DNA from: Nectonema munidae
Lineage: Eukaryota > Nematomorpha > Nectonematoida > Nectonematidae
Length of the DNA stretch: 64,000 nucleotides
Assembly: GCA_030549495.1 (NCBI GenBank)
Contig: JAUIRK010000867.1
Location: 186,001-250,000 of the forward strand
Reading direction: 5' to 3'
Of this stretch, positions 13,024 to 24,934 are shown one piece after another. Position numbers and translations under genes: made by a program. The stretch's first letter is position 1; every line of letters starts with the position of its first letter. The notes under the pieces were generated by a model. That model was not told the origin of the DNA, made no database searches, and saw only the letters and a program-made list of their open reading frames with translations.

Positions 13024-13212
13024 TTTATTATGAAAGGAAAATAGAGTTGAAAAAGTTTTGAAAAAAATATAAAAACTTCTAAATATATAAAGAAACTAAA
13101 AAAATATTACTTTAAAATTTATTGTATCTAAAATACATTATGCATATTTTAAATTTAAATTTAAAGTTTTTATCATATGAATATACTTTTCTACTTATGA
13201 AAAAAACAACGT

Positions 13213-13577
13213 ATCACCCCAATGACTCCTTGGGGAGTCATACAATAAAAGATCAATTTGTCATAAACACACAAAAAAGTATATTTTATTGACTTGAATA
13301 AACTTTTCAAACTATTATTTTAAAAGTTACATTATGAAAATTATAAATAAATTTTTTTTTATCACAGAATAATTTGAAGAAAAAAATGTAATAAAATTAT
13401 GTGTACTTCGGAACTATAAACGATTATTTCATTTATTCTAATTTAAATTTCAATCAAATTTTTGTTATAAGTTGAAATAGAAAATTTAAAAAATCATTTG
13501 TTGTAAAAAAATATTTATATTTTAATCTTTTTTTTTCAATTTTTGTCCAAAAATGACTGCCTAGGGAGTCATTGGGT
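13213..13577. mobile_element. Possible piggyBac-family MITE nested at the transposon 5' end
   Basis: The + strand starts CCCCAATGACTCCTTGGGG at 13217 and ends GGGAGTCATTGGGTTAA at 13580, so the two ends are inverted copies of CCCAATGACTCC. A complete short element of ~365 bp could sit here. The left flank lacks TTAA, so it could equally be an internal subterminal repeat of the larger transposon. Confidence 0.4.
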
Positions 13578-13580
13578 TAA

Positions 13581-15528
13581 TATAAAAAAAGAAAGGATTT
13601 TTTTTAATATAAATGAGCGAAAAAGACATCCAATCCTATAATATTAGATTCACTAAAAAAGCACACCTTAATAATAATAATAATCTGAAAAAAGGTTATT
13701 ATAACAAATATATAAATGAAAAAGAAACACTGGACACTATATTAGTGATATTGCTAACTAGTTTCGGACTATAAACTCCTTTTTCAAAGCAAATACAGTG
13801 CTACCTCGCATTACCATAAAATTATGTAAAACCAATCTCCCACCATTATAATTCCCCGGATATAACGACCCCACTGTCCGCCATAGCCATTGGCGGAATG
13901 GACATGCTATTTTGCATTAAATTATCCCCGGTCTTTCGGCATGACCCGTTGGCAAAATGTCCGCCTGAATGATTACACTTCCTTGCCTAGCAGTGCCAGT
14001 GGCGTCATGCATTGCGAGTATGTTTAGCTGACGCCCATGTATTCATCACGTTCAACCATTAGATGCCTAATAAGTTGCCTTTATCTTTGGTTTCTTACAT
14101 AACGCATACGCGGCTTCTAACTAGAACTTATACTAGGCCCCTTCCTCAGGAATGCATTTTCCGAAATGAGTTTTCAAAAGCTTTTCGAATGTGAGAAACA
14201 AGAATATAAAATGTGTTATTTGCGTATCTGTTTATACTAGAGAATTGCAATGAATAACACAAATATACAATAGATTAAGTTATGTAAAAGGCCTTCCAAT
14301 TAATTTAAAAAACCCTAATCTGTTTGCACTTCATTTATCAATCCCGATCTCACGGCCACAATCAAGATTTCTGCATAACCCACTGCCAAATTAAAAAGGC
14401 CAGTCTAAAACTCCACGACTCTGATAGCCATATATTGCATTTGAGAAAGACCTGTGTGAAAAAGTTTTCTTGAGTATTCACAAAATTTGTCAAAGACGGT
14501 GAAAAAGAGCAAGATGATGAAGGGAGAGAAAGAGGAGTGATTAAGTAGAGATAGATCTCTTCTGCTCTCTCCTCTCCCACCAATACCATAATTGTTAGCA
14601 CAGCGCTCCTCCATAACCAACTACTTGCTTCATGATTACTATTATTAATATTATTATCTTTCAAGGTCACAACATGCAAACTCCGTGCGTGTGCTTTTAA
14701 TATTTATGTACTCTGCTGCTGCTGCTGCTGCACAAGACGACGATGACCAGCACACTCCTATCAAAAATCGTAGGCGCAAAGGTGTAAGAAAAGTAACTTG
14801 AGACAGCGTACTCCTTCCCACAATTTTCGTCCTCATCACCAACTCCTCCATCTTGAGAATAATTGCGTTTACTCCTACACCAGAAGCACATCGTTAGCTC
14901 CCTTTCTTGTTCCTTTTCTTCTTCCTCCTATCCCTCTGCCTGCATGCACACAAACTGCATAATAAGATTTTTCTTTGAGAGGCCAACCACACCAAAAATA
15001 TCACTACTTCAAGTTTCGTGCGTGCGTGCATGTGTGTGTGTGGATGTCTTTTTGTATGTGCCATTTTTTCATAAATTAACATCATCATCATCAATATAGT
15101 TGGAATAAAATATTAATAATGTATACACACTTTTTGCCAAATCCTCATCCTCCCAATGGCCTTGCCAAAATGACTGCGACCTTGTGTTTCTTTTTCCCTT
15201 TCTCTCTCTCTTTAGTCTATATCAGCATACATTATTTGCTCTAAACCACACACACACACACACAAATATTGACAAAGTGCAAACAAGAGATGAGTGAAGC
15301 ACCACAGAGTGAATATCGTTTATTAAACGCAATCAAAAATCTGGGATCTGGTCAATTCGCATCAAATCACTTTTACCAATATTTTTAATCGATTAGTTGG
15401 TATTGGCATTACAAAGGGGCCAGTTGGTTTGGTAGGTGAGAAGATCCCATTCAATCCAAAATGTTTACAGTTGGGTGCGATAAGGAGGTCCATAACCGAG
15501 ATTGGTCTAAGAAAACCTGACCCAAACC
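13581..15528. other. Non-repetitive intergenic stretch with microsatellites
   Basis: No gene recognised. At 13796 CAGTGCTACCTCGCATTACC resembles a Tigger/pogo 5' terminus, but no partner end was found. A short stem, GTCCGCC...GGCGGA, lies near 13877-13898. Simple repeats: (CTG)n at about 14712-14730, (CT)n near 15201, (AC)n near 15248. The part 14000-15300 is less AT-biased than its surroundings. Its several ~200-bp open frames overlap on both strands and show no family motif. Confidence 0.45.
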
Positions 15529-16015
15529 GCGATTTTTCTCCGTGATTTATAGCATTAATTTGTACTCATTTTATTGACAAAACAAAAATTAAAGATATGA
15601 ACAAAATTTTAAGTCATTTGTCTATTTTTACGATGTGAATCAAGTTATGTAATATAATTTTGCTAAAGAAAAGCACCCCAGATTTTTAATAAGTAAAGAT
15701 AGGCATTCCCAATTTTAACTAACAGAATAAATTAGAAAAAAAAATAAAAATATAGGATCAAATTTAATAAAATTGATATTGTTATATTAGAAAAGCGAGG
15801 AGAAAAGTTTTGTCTTTTTTTTGATAATGAATTTTCGTTCTCATTTTGAAAAATTCTGCAATATATTTGGAGGCAATTTTGTTTTTCATAAATAAGCAAG
15901 TAAAGATAAGCACGCAGGTAGAAACAGAGAGTGCTCATCTTTACTTGATCCCAAATTTGATTGACATTTAACATCATTAAAGATAAGTCAACATCACGGA
16001 GGTAAAAATGATCGC
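15529..16015. mobile_element. Inverted-repeat MITE, ~487 bp, with internal hairpin
   Basis: The left end GCGATTTTTCTCCGTGAT and the inverted right end GCGATCATTTTTACCTCCG share GCGAT and CTCCGTGAT in order. Inside, CAAGTAAAGATAAGCAC (15897-15913) and its inverted copy at 15931-15947 pair at 16 of 17 positions. AGTAAAGAT-like motifs also occur near 15693, and again in the element at 39572-40012. Superfamily unknown. Confidence 0.55.
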
Positions 16016-16679
16016 AAAAAAACCCCCATTACTAAATTAAGTATGTGTGTTTAACTAATCTAACATTCAAAACAAATAATATAATTTAAAGAATACTTGA
16101 AATATTTCACTGAAAAAACATATTTCTGCTGATTTTTGTAGGTGCACGTAGTAAGCGTTCTTTCCTTAGTCAAAGACGCAGGGGAAAAGCTGGTGTTAAA
16201 TTTTTTAAGTTTTTGAGGTCCGAGTTTGTAATCGGACTTTTAGGTACTTTTTGTGAGTATTAGGAGGACTCAGTAATTTTTCGTCAGATCCCGGAAACCT
16301 GGATAGAGGGAAGCGTAATAACGTTTATTCAGAACAAAACAAACATAGAATAACACGAACAATAAGCTTTCGATTGAGAGTACACAATTATCAGGAAAAA
16401 TGACGTGTGAAAGAAAGCATGGCATCATAGCAAAGTGACATAGTAACTTTGGTGAGTGCTTATTTTTGCGATTATGTCAGCTTATAGATTTCGTTTACAA
16501 AAAGAGATTCGCTTATTCGATTCGTAATTGCAGAAAACATCTTTCTTATAAAAGCAATCAGCTTGAGTTATGAAATTTATGGCTACTTTAATTTTGTGAG
16601 GGAATAATTTTCCAAAAATGATACGACTTTTGAGATAATTTTAGCAGTATCTAAATAAATGCCACATATGGTCCAACTA
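16016..16679. other. Intergenic, nothing recognised
   Basis: No coding motif, tRNA or repeat terminus stands out in this AT-rich stretch. Confidence 0.4.
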
Positions 16680-18690
16680 CAGCCAATCAAAGCAGTGTTA
16701 TACCTGCAAACTTTGGGGCACTTCTCATCGCATGTTTAATAAAGCCTTTATTCCTCCTTATCGATTTTGACCAGTTATAGAAACCGACTATTACAAATTT
16801 TTTTCCAGATTTTCGTATTCTAGTACTGAAAAAATGCATGCTTAACTAAGAGACTTATCGCTAGATGTGCTATACTCTAGCCAAACAAAGGTTTTATACC
16901 ATTACTCTAAAAACGATCTCTTTTGTTGTAAATCTTTAGGAAACAGAATACTTGGTTAAGTAGGTCCAAAGTTTTTTTCAAGGTCAAAATGTCTCTGTCT
17001 TATAAAAGACCGTATGGAAAAACTTACATTACAATACACATTGGTAATAGAGTTTGTCCGACAACTCCTCATACAATATTGACTTTAATTATTTAATTCA
17101 ATGTTTTCTACTCGCGTTATTTTTAAATTTAGACCCCGACAACAACACTGTCTTCAGCAAACCTCTCTATCACATACTCACTTAATTTACAGTGAACAGT
17201 AATTGAAAGATCGAGCATCAATGCAAGAATGGAAAGAGAAAAAGCTATAAGAGGAAGAAAACATCTCCCTAAGAGTACCACCATCTACAATTCAAGATAG
17301 TGACACTCTTGAGAGTGATGATGATGAATCCACATCTCCCATTTATTCAGCAACATCCAAAGCAGCTAAGGAGGGACTTTACATACTATCCGATTCGCCA
17401 AAAGCCACATTCAGTCACATCTTCGTCACTACTTCCTCATAGATATTGTAAATTATAAATATTTTATACTTTGGCAAACGTGACTTTCCTCGATTTTGTA
17501 ACCACGTATGTGTTCTATACTTTATATATTTTATTGATTTTTTAGCTGTCTCCCACGCACTTGTCAGACCACTAATATATTTTATAATGTATTACATTTG
17601 TATATTATTTACATAGCATTAAAAATATTTTATCCTAAACTATTGATTCTTCTGAAACTCAAAACTCTATAGGTGTTGAATTGATCATTCGTTTATCCGA
17701 CAAATACAAAAATGTCTCTGAAACCAACAATGTCAGATAAATGCGGTCTAAGATGATTCTAGCTCTGACATTTGCTGAGCATTTTGTAGCTCTTCTGTAT
17801 GATTATTTGAGAATTCTGCTTTTTAGGAATTAGAAATGACAAAATATCATCTTGGATTTTCCTCTTTTTCACAAAAAAAAATTTCAAAATATAAGAATGT
17901 TATTAGGGCTATATTTTCCTGGTGAATGAATCTCTTGTGTATATCTACAAAACATAGAATATGTATTATTTGTTCAAAGTAGTTTGGGGGTTTTATTATT
18001 TTATTTAAGGTAAATAAGTTAACTAATTAAAGAAAAAGAGTGAATCTGAAGCAGAAAGCAGACTTGCTGTGAAAGTTCAAAGACTAGAGATAGATTTATT
18101 ACAAGGAAAGGCTTGAGCTAACTGATTTTTCTCAACTTTTCCTGGTACCAATTGTGAACAGGCCTAGTTCATATCAAATGAATTGATTAGGTCGAATGAT
18201 TTCTTTGTATTGATACACTTTGCAACTTAAAATTTCATTTTATAACTTGTATTTATGTTAACATTTTCAGAAGCGAAAGATTACAAAAATAAATTTTAGC
18301 ATAGAAAAGCAATTAATCATCGTATATAACATTCATAGTTTTGCTACGTACACATATATTGCGTTAGTAAAGTAAATTGCTTGAAAATACAGTTAGGAGC
18401 TGGGTCTAGGAATTGACAGGTGTGAAGTTCCATGAAAAGGTTTACTACAAACCTCAAATTTATATGAATTAGATATTCCATAAAAATTGAACCAGCTCAA
18501 GAAAATGAGAAATAATTAAGGTAAAGCCTAGGATACTTTTACTGTATTTAAATGAGTTAACGCGAATCAAACGGCTCATAACTTTTATTTAACAAAAATA
18601 TGGGGAAAAGTGTGAAAGTATTGGCAAATATTTCAAGGCAATATTGATTAATTACTTTTTGTAAATTGATTGAAATCAGCATTTTTTGGG
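16680..18690 (+). repeat. Composite repeat, copy A (longest of three)
   Basis: Shares its left and right portions with copies at 21030-22065 and 37211-38228. Left landmarks are CTTTATTCCTCC and GCTATACTCTAGCCAAAC. Right landmarks are CATATCAAATGAATTG and AGTAAAGTAAATTG. Unlike copies B and C it carries about 700 extra bases between Tigger/pogo-like termini near 17048 (TTTGTCCGACAACTCC) and 17753 (inverted, CTTAGACCGCATTTATCTGA). Copies B and C keep only TTATCC-type terminal motifs at the equivalent place. Copy A is therefore probably closest to the parent element. Confidence 0.55.
17251..17443 (+). pseudogene. Possible Tigger/pogo transposase C-terminal tail
   Basis: An open frame of about 60 codons begins in the middle of sequence (EEENISLRVPPSTIQDSD) and continues with an acidic run (LESDDDESTSP). 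It then has AAKEGLYILSDSPK and a stop. An acidic linker followed by a short helical tail is seen at the end of many Tigger/CENP-B-like transposases. With the flanking TTATCCGACA-type termini this suggests an internally deleted pogo-group element. No catalytic core remains, so the call is tentative. Confidence 0.35.
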
Positions 18691-20149
18691 AGATGTGGAT
18701 TGATGATTAATTATGCATAATTGATATTAATAAAACATATTAAGTAAAATGAGCATGACTGAATAAATTGCTACAAATTTGAATTCTGTAATAGATTTGA
18801 TTTCAGTACACAACAATCTATTTGTGTATGATCTGTATTGAGTCTAAAGAAAAAAATATATATAAGGTTTGTCGTCATAGTCTGTTGTTTTATGATAAGG
18901 CGAAATTTGTCAAAGGATTTCGATGGATGGAAAAACAAAAAAAGGAAAACTTTTCAAATAAACGGAAATTATATGTCCTAGGATACGAGTGTAGAAAATG
19001 CATATCATTGATATAAAATAAATTAAAGACATACTTGAATCTGTCGTTTGAAATTTTGTGCAGCAAAATGGAAAGGAAAAAACTTAGAACTCTTTCCACT
19101 TGAGAATAAGGTTGAAGGTGTCTGCTTGAAGAAATGAGTGTCTGTAGGCAGAGGCCTGTGTAAAGACTAAACTCACAAGCCACAAACTGAACACTTTCTC
19201 TCCTCAAAATCCAAATTCATCATGCCAAGCAAACAACCAAATAAAATAACACCGCTGAGATATCACGACTGAAAGAGATAAGCAATAGGCGCAGACGTAA
19301 TTGTGTTCTTAGGCTCATGTCAAAGCTCTCTCAACAAATATCCCCGTGAGTACACATTACGAACATAGTCAGTCTCGTGAACACAAACTTCACTGAAGCT
19401 CAAAATGACCTGCAACTCTTTTCATTCAACAGTTGATTGTTATATTACACGACAAGGCTGTGAAAGTTATAACGTCTAGTAATCGGAACAAAATTCTTGC
19501 AGTATTAAAAAGCTATTGATAATAAACCCTCGATGTTATCATTATTAATTTAGATATTTCACGAAGTTTTAAAACTTTTTAAAAAAATTCCTTTGGAAAA
19601 GAGTTAAACCCAGTTGTGCCCAAAAAACGGATTACATGGAGAACAAAAGTACGTGAGGAATGAGCTTTCTTCATATGGACATTTTCGAGGTGAGCTTCCT
19701 TCACATGATACATTAAGGTGCTTGGTCTTCATGTGATCCAAAAATAAATTTAACTGCTGGTATTGAACTGACTACAAATACTATGCGTCCACTTGTAGTC
19801 CATTGGTTGTCTAATAATGGCATTTTTAAATAAAAATTAATGTCATTAATAAAAAATTCTTCAAGGTGTTATAACACGGTTTAATTTATCTAGTTATGAT
19901 TTCGAAAACATAATCCCTTCCTTAACTACTTTACTTTTTAGTAGCTTGGAATTTTCGTTCAACCGTTTTAGTTCCAAAATAATACCAGAAAGAGGAAAAC
20001 CACTTGCCATTTCGTTCTACTGTATTAACGTTTGATAGAGAAGAGGGGAACCTAAGTGTCTTTTGTCACTTTTTAGTTGAAAAATGTTTTCAATAAAGTC
20101 ATTAACTAAAACAGTGTATTTCATTAAAGCAAATGCTTCAAATCTTTTT
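18691..20149. other. Intergenic, no gene recognised
   Basis: Open frames at 18822-19016 (+) and 18890-19207 (-) overlap each other and lack any family motif. The remaining sequence shows no terminal repeats. A near-repeat GAGCTTTCTTCATATGGACA / GAGCTTCCTTCACATGATAC occurs at about 19661-19705 but extends no further. Confidence 0.4.
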
Positions 20150-20955
20150 TGTTTTCAATTTGAAAAACTCTTGCTGCACTAAAGCATGAAGTGGCTTTCC
20201 AAAGGGAAATTTTACAAGCGATAATATGGAAAGAAATCCAGCAATTTCTGGAATGCAAACCAGACACATGGATGTAGAATTTTTTGACGTCTGTTTTCGT
20301 ATATTCCTATCATTTTTAGTAAATATATTTGAATATATGGATTCCTTTAACCTTGCACTGTAAGGAAAAGAGATCAGAGTACTCCATTGTAATAAAATAA
20401 AATGGCAGCTTTTGAAATGAAGCTGGAATAATTGCATTCTTTGACAAGAAAAATTTTGCTCGATTTTTGAACATATTAGTTGATGAAAATAAGATTTTCA
20501 TTAATAAAAATGTCATGGAAGCCATAAAGCAACCCTGAAACATGCCAAGAAATTTCTCTTCATTTTCTTTATCTGCAAAAATTTTAAAAATACTATCAAT
20601 TTATCAAAAATCCGTTTATAATCTTGATTAGTAATCTGGCCTCAGAAGACTTCTTAATTCAAGAACAGTTTATTGATTTGGTTAAAAATTGTTCAGATGC
20701 AAAACATGTTTTCTGAAATTGATTGCAATGGGAGAGTCCTATGCTTGCAAAGATTGCTCTGAAAGCTGATTCGATTTGCCACTACATGAGTGTGAGCAAA
20801 CATTTTCCATGCTACTTGCTATTGAAACCAAATCCTGAAACAGATTGGAAGTGAGAAATGATATGAAAGTTACATTGGCCAAAACAACCAAATTTAGACA
20901 AACTGGTTTAGACAAAGCAGATGCCATCCATCCCAATGAGATTTGGATTGTTCAG
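20150..20955 (+). pseudogene. hAT transposase remnant, ZBED5/FAM200-like C-terminal half
   Basis: Read on the + strand in shifting frames. Near 20320 the text NIFEYMDSFNLAL then GKEIRVLHCNKIKWQLLK matches the region before the dimerisation domain in ZBED5/FAM200-type proteins. Near 20644-20716, SEDFLIQEQFIDLVKNCSD leads into the conserved end. Near 20735-20770, SPMLAKIALKADSI is visible. From about 20790 CEQTFSMLLAIETKS, then VRNDMKVTLAKTT, give the hAT C-terminal (hATC) motif. At least three stops and several frame changes interrupt it. The N-terminal BED finger and most of the catalytic core are not seen. Family call is good; the element ends are not located. Confidence 0.75.
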
Positions 20956-21029
20956 ACAATTTTTGAATAAACAATAATTGTGTCGGTACAGTAGTTTATA
21001 TGTTCATTTATTTTTATTAAATGAGACCC

Positions 21030-22065
21030 CGGGCTATTAAAAAATTATAGTTAGACAGCTAGGCCTAAAATTTTTAGAAAGTTCAGAACAACTTTTCAAG
21101 CTCAACAAGGAAACAAAATCATTCATATATGATAGATCACTACTCATCAGATGTAATTAAGTCTTTATCCCTCCTTATTGCCATTTACCAGTTGTTGAAA
21201 CGGATGGTCCACACTACAAAGTCTATTTTTATAGTCTATTAGAAATGCTATACTCTAACCAAGCGAAAGTTTTATACCATGACTAAAAATGATTTCTTTT
21301 GTAAATCTTTATGGAGCTGAATTTTCGTTGATCCGATTTTATATTTGGTGTGGAAGGTTAAACATGTTTTTGTCTTCTAAGGATCATATGGAAAGGGTTT
21401 TATTAGAAGACTCATTTGAAATACAGTCCGACCTCATTTATCCAACAGTAGATTATTCGACAACCGCGTTATCTGATACAATATTTATCGATTAGGAGCT
21501 AAATGATATTTCCTTGTTCATATCAAATGTATTGGTTAGGTGGATTGATTACTGTGTACTGAAATGCATTGTTGCTTAAAATTAAAATTTATAATTTTTA
21601 GCAAAGAAATGTTACGAAGCTTGATTAGTAACACAAAAAAACAAAGAATCGTCTTATATAATCTTCATATTCTACCTACACATATATTCAGTCAGTAAAG
21701 TAAATTGTTTTAAAATTTATTTAGGATATGGGTCTATGAATTGATAGGTATGTATCTGTGAATTAAAATTTGGCCATTTTAAATAGAAATTAAAGGTTTA
21801 AAATTTTTGAAAGAAATATTCTGGAAACTTTAAATTTATAGAAATTAGCTATTCCAATTACTAAGTTATACGCTAAAAACCATATGAAAATTAAATTATT
21901 TGTACTAAGTTTTATAAACAAAAAAATTTAAACAAAGTGTAAAAACATTGCCAACTATTCTAAGAAATAATGATAAAAAAACAAAAACATTAAATAAAAC
22001 GAATATCTAAGAATAAAGATGCTATATATTGGCTTTTTAGAATAAAAGACTTGATTGTTTAAATT
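21030..22065 (+). repeat. Composite repeat, copy B
   Basis: Matches copy C over its whole length. Shared landmarks are AAAATCATTCATAT, CACTACTCATC(A/G)GATGTAA, AATATCTAAGAATAAAGATG and the final GATTGTTTAAATTA. Near the middle (21427-21492) CAGTCCGACCTCATTTATCC is followed by TTATTCGACA and TTATCTGATACA, a tandem of pogo/Tigger terminal motifs. The frame at 21289-21495 crosses this and is not a gene. Confidence 0.65.
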
Positions 22066-22702
22066 AGCCCCGTCGCCCACTTCAAGTACGGGTGGGGGGG
22101 GGGCAAAACTGATTTTAATGGGGTCGGGAGTATAAGAAACTGTTTTTGGAAAGTTGAAATCATTGAAAAAAAGGAAGCAAGGATATGAAAAAATTTGGGG
22201 TTTAAGTAAGGTAGGCTAGTTACTTGGCTTCGAGACAACAAGGTCCTCAGTTGGATCTCATCATCGAGCTGATCTTGCTCATAGTTCGACACAAAAGGCT
22301 TTATTGTAACATTTTGATAAAAACATACAAACATACGATTATTATCTAGAGAAGCATACGGTCTGCATCATAAAATAGATAAACAGGCCTGTACAAAATT
22401 ACCCAACACTTTGTTTGTGTTTAACGAAATTTAAATTATGCTTACAAAAAAGATATATATTTGATTAATACAAATGAATTTTATAGATTAAAAGTACGGA
22501 TTTATTTGTTTTAAAATTGAGTTATTTGTTATAATGGTACAAGCCAGGCACATCAATAAAAGCTAAGCTCCACCAGCCTGGAGGTGTTTTTGCTCCCCTC
22601 TTGGAACTTTCTTAAAATATATAAATGTATACAATTTTTTTTTGTCCAGGCTATATTAAAATCACCCCCCCCCCCTCGTACTTAGAGTCGGAGGACGGGG
22701 CT
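22066..22702. mobile_element. Unclassified element with G-run terminal inverted repeats, 637 bp
   Basis: The left end AGCCCCGTCGCCCACTTC leads to AAGTACGGGTG and a run of ten G. The right end inverted begins AGCCCCGTCCTCCGACTC and leads to TAAGTACGAG and a run of eleven G. The inverted ends are about 38 bp long. I see no convincing target duplication and no transposase. The sequence is non-autonomous and lies directly beside the end of copy B. Confidence 0.6.
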
Positions 22703-23109
22703 GATAGAAACAAAAAAATATCTAACTTGTTCAAAATTATTAACTATTAATTAACTATTGATTTAAAATTATCAGTACGATATATTTGTCCATTTCAAAA
22801 ACATTAAATTAGATAAATTAAATTAGCGTCAAGTAAATAGAGGCCAAAATTAATAAAAAGCGGGTTGGAAAGTGAGAGAACCAGGATGGGTATGGGTGAT
22901 TTTAAATATAGTAAAAAATGCAAGCCAATAGGGGTAGTTTTAACAAAATTTTAGGGATATGGGTCTGTGTAAGCAGGAGTGGTAGGATTGGTGCGTGAGG
23001 GTCTAAAGTAAAAAGGGTGGTTATTTTATTTAGTGAATAACGAAGTTAAAAATTTTAGATCATAAATAATTTTAAATAAAGTAATAATGTGCATTAGTAG
23101 AATAATATT
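22703..23109. other. Intergenic, nothing recognised
   Basis: AT-rich sequence with some G-rich patches near 22880 and 22960. No terminal repeats or coding motif. Confidence 0.4.
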
Positions 23110-23391
23110 GAAGACGTCGTATTCAAGCTCCCCGCAAAACCAGGTGGGGTAAAAAAGCATTTAGCTATACCAATAATTTTTAATTTATAAAAAAGAATTG
23201 TTTGGCTTGTGCGTAGACTTTCCATATCACTTTACTTGTTTTTCTGGATGAATTTCAGAAACAAATGACTTAAAAAATAAAAAATTAGTTTGTCGCCAAT
23301 GATGTTAAACAGAGACAATGAATGTAATGTCTCAATGAAAATTGATTTGCCCAATCCCCCAATAATTTGAAGGATGTGCGCCCCTTTACAT
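23110..23391. mobile_element. Short diverged copy of the GGGGCGCACATC hAT family
   Basis: The right end, inverted, reads AGGGGCGCACATCCTTC and then AAATTATTGGGGG, almost the same as the right end of the adjacent 3.0-kb element. Its interior (TTTGGCTTGTGCGTAGAC and AAACAAATGACTT) is shared with the copy at about 41490-41680. The left end is eroded and there is no clear target duplication. Confidence 0.5.
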
Positions 23392-23937
23392 GGATACATA
23401 GGTGTTTTTGACATTCTTGACTCAAAATGTCCTATTTATTTGAATTAATAGACATCTGACAAAAAAACATCTAGACATACATACTTAGACCAGGGGCGCA
23501 CATCCGGTGGGCGACCGCCCCCAATGTGTTTTCAGGGGGGGGGGCGAAAATGACCTTCGCCCCCCCTCCCCAATAATTTTCTATAAGTAAGAGTTGCTGC
23601 TTGTTTATAAAACATGTATGATGATCGCATTTTTCCTATCGAACATATTTTACAGACGATGCGTGAGAGCTATATAATAATAATCAATTGCTTCAATATG
23701 CACACAATAAGTAAGCAATGTTTATCACAGTGTCTCCTCTTTATAGTATTTTTGAGCACACACATGTTGATGATACGCTAGATTTTCTCATTTTCTGTCA
23801 GGTGATTCTATTTCTCTTTCTCTCTCCTCTGTTTTTCTCTTCCGCTTTCTCTGCTAAAACTCAATCATTCACTCAAGCTCGCATTCAAGCCCTCTTCTCT
23901 TGTTAAGCTGTCCTATCTCATTCAGCTCTCTTCTCTC

Positions 23938-24127
23938 CAGTGACGTAGCTAGGCTGGGGCATGAGGGGCCGTGCCCACACTCCTATGTACCGCATGGTGC
24001 CCCCATGCGTCTTATGCGATATCAGTTTTTGAAAATTTCTCCAATGAGAAAGTATAAATAATGTTGCACAAGTTTTTTGTTTTTAAATTGTGCCCCTTCT
24101 ATCAACTTTTTTTTGGCTACACCACTG
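23938..24127. mobile_element. Nested hAT-like MITE, 190 bp
   Basis: The left end is CAGTGACGTAGCTAGGC and the inverted right end CAGTGGTGTAGCCAAAAA. Flanks cttctctc (23930-23937) and cttctgtc (24128-24135) match 7 of 8. CAGTGGCGTAGCTAG-type ends are common in hAT MITEs. It sits wholly inside the 3.0-kb element and is therefore younger than it. Confidence 0.75.
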
Positions 24128-24589
24128 CTTCTGTCTAATTTGCATTTAGAGTTAAGTTAAAATAGTTTTCAATCTTTATAATAAATAAAATAATTTCAAT
24201 TTTATTTGAACAAAAGTCACTTAATCTTTATCACTACGTTTGCTACATTTTGTAACATTTGAAAACTTTAATTTTTCATGTCAAGAAATTTTTTTCAATA
24301 GTTATTTGGGAATGAATATTTTGATTATCTAAGCAGTTTAAAAGCAAGAATACTCTATTTGCTTAATATTTTTTATAAGTAACACTGTACATAATCAAAT
24401 CACTTTTTTTAAGAAAATTTGTTGATTATTATAATAAAAATATAGTATCGAAACAAAATGTTTCAGTTGCTAAAAAGGCACTTGATCTATTTATGACAGC
24501 TGTCAGAATTTTATTTGTAGACAGAAATATTCAAAAAAACGCAATGATTTTCTTTTCTCGTATACTTTATTTATGTTAGTTTGGTCCTC

Positions 24590-24934
24590 GGACATTTCGC
24601 CTCATTATTTTCATAAGACAGTTCGTCCCATGGACAATTCGCCTCATTATTTTCATAAGACAGTTCGTCCCATGGACAATTCGCCCCATTATTTTCATAA
24701 GACAGTTCGTCCCATGGACAATTCGCCTCATTATTTTCATAAGACAGTTCGTCCCATGGACAATTCGCCCCATTATTTTCATAAGACAGTTCGTCCCATG
24801 GACAATTCGCCCCATTATTTTCATAAGAAAGTTCGTCCCATGGACAATTCGCCCCATTATTTTCATAAGACATTTTGTTTCATGGACAATTCGCCCCGTT
24901 ATTTTCATAAGACCTTTTTTCTCATGGACAATTC
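24590..24934. repeat. 42-bp minisatellite, 8 copies
   Basis: A unit containing ATTATTTTCATAAGAC and GTCCCATGGACAATTCG repeats every 42 bases, from about 24606 to 24900. Copies differ at a few sites (cctcatt/ccccatt). The period is divisible by three and the unit has few stops, so long frames of 14-residue repeats open on both strands. The + strand repeat is DNSPHYFHKTVRPM. None has independent evidence of being a gene. Confidence 0.9.

Larger units (their letters stand above)
11271..13580 (-). mobile_element. piggyBac transposon, inactive, ~2.3 kb
   Basis: A piggyBac-type transposase lies on the minus strand inside a TTAA-bounded interval (TTAA at 11271-11274 and 13577-13580). Both ends carry the same palindromic module. 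On the left it reads ATGACTCCATAGAAGTCATT on the + strand; on the right, inverted, it reads ATGACTCCCTAGGCAGTCATT-like after TTAACCC. TTAA targets and a 2.3-2.5 kb size are normal for the family. The left end has lost the usual CCC after TTAA, so that boundary is the less certain one. A further module at 13222-13241 may mark a nested MITE. Confidence 0.7.

Noticed and set aside
14362-15099. Cluster of six overlapping open frames on both strands
   Set aside because: They are mutually overlapping, include (CTG)n-derived poly-Ser/Ala, and show no conserved motif.
20138-20936. Minus-strand open frames of 65-99 codons
   Set aside because: They are antisense to a plus-strand hAT transposase remnant with clear hATC motifs.
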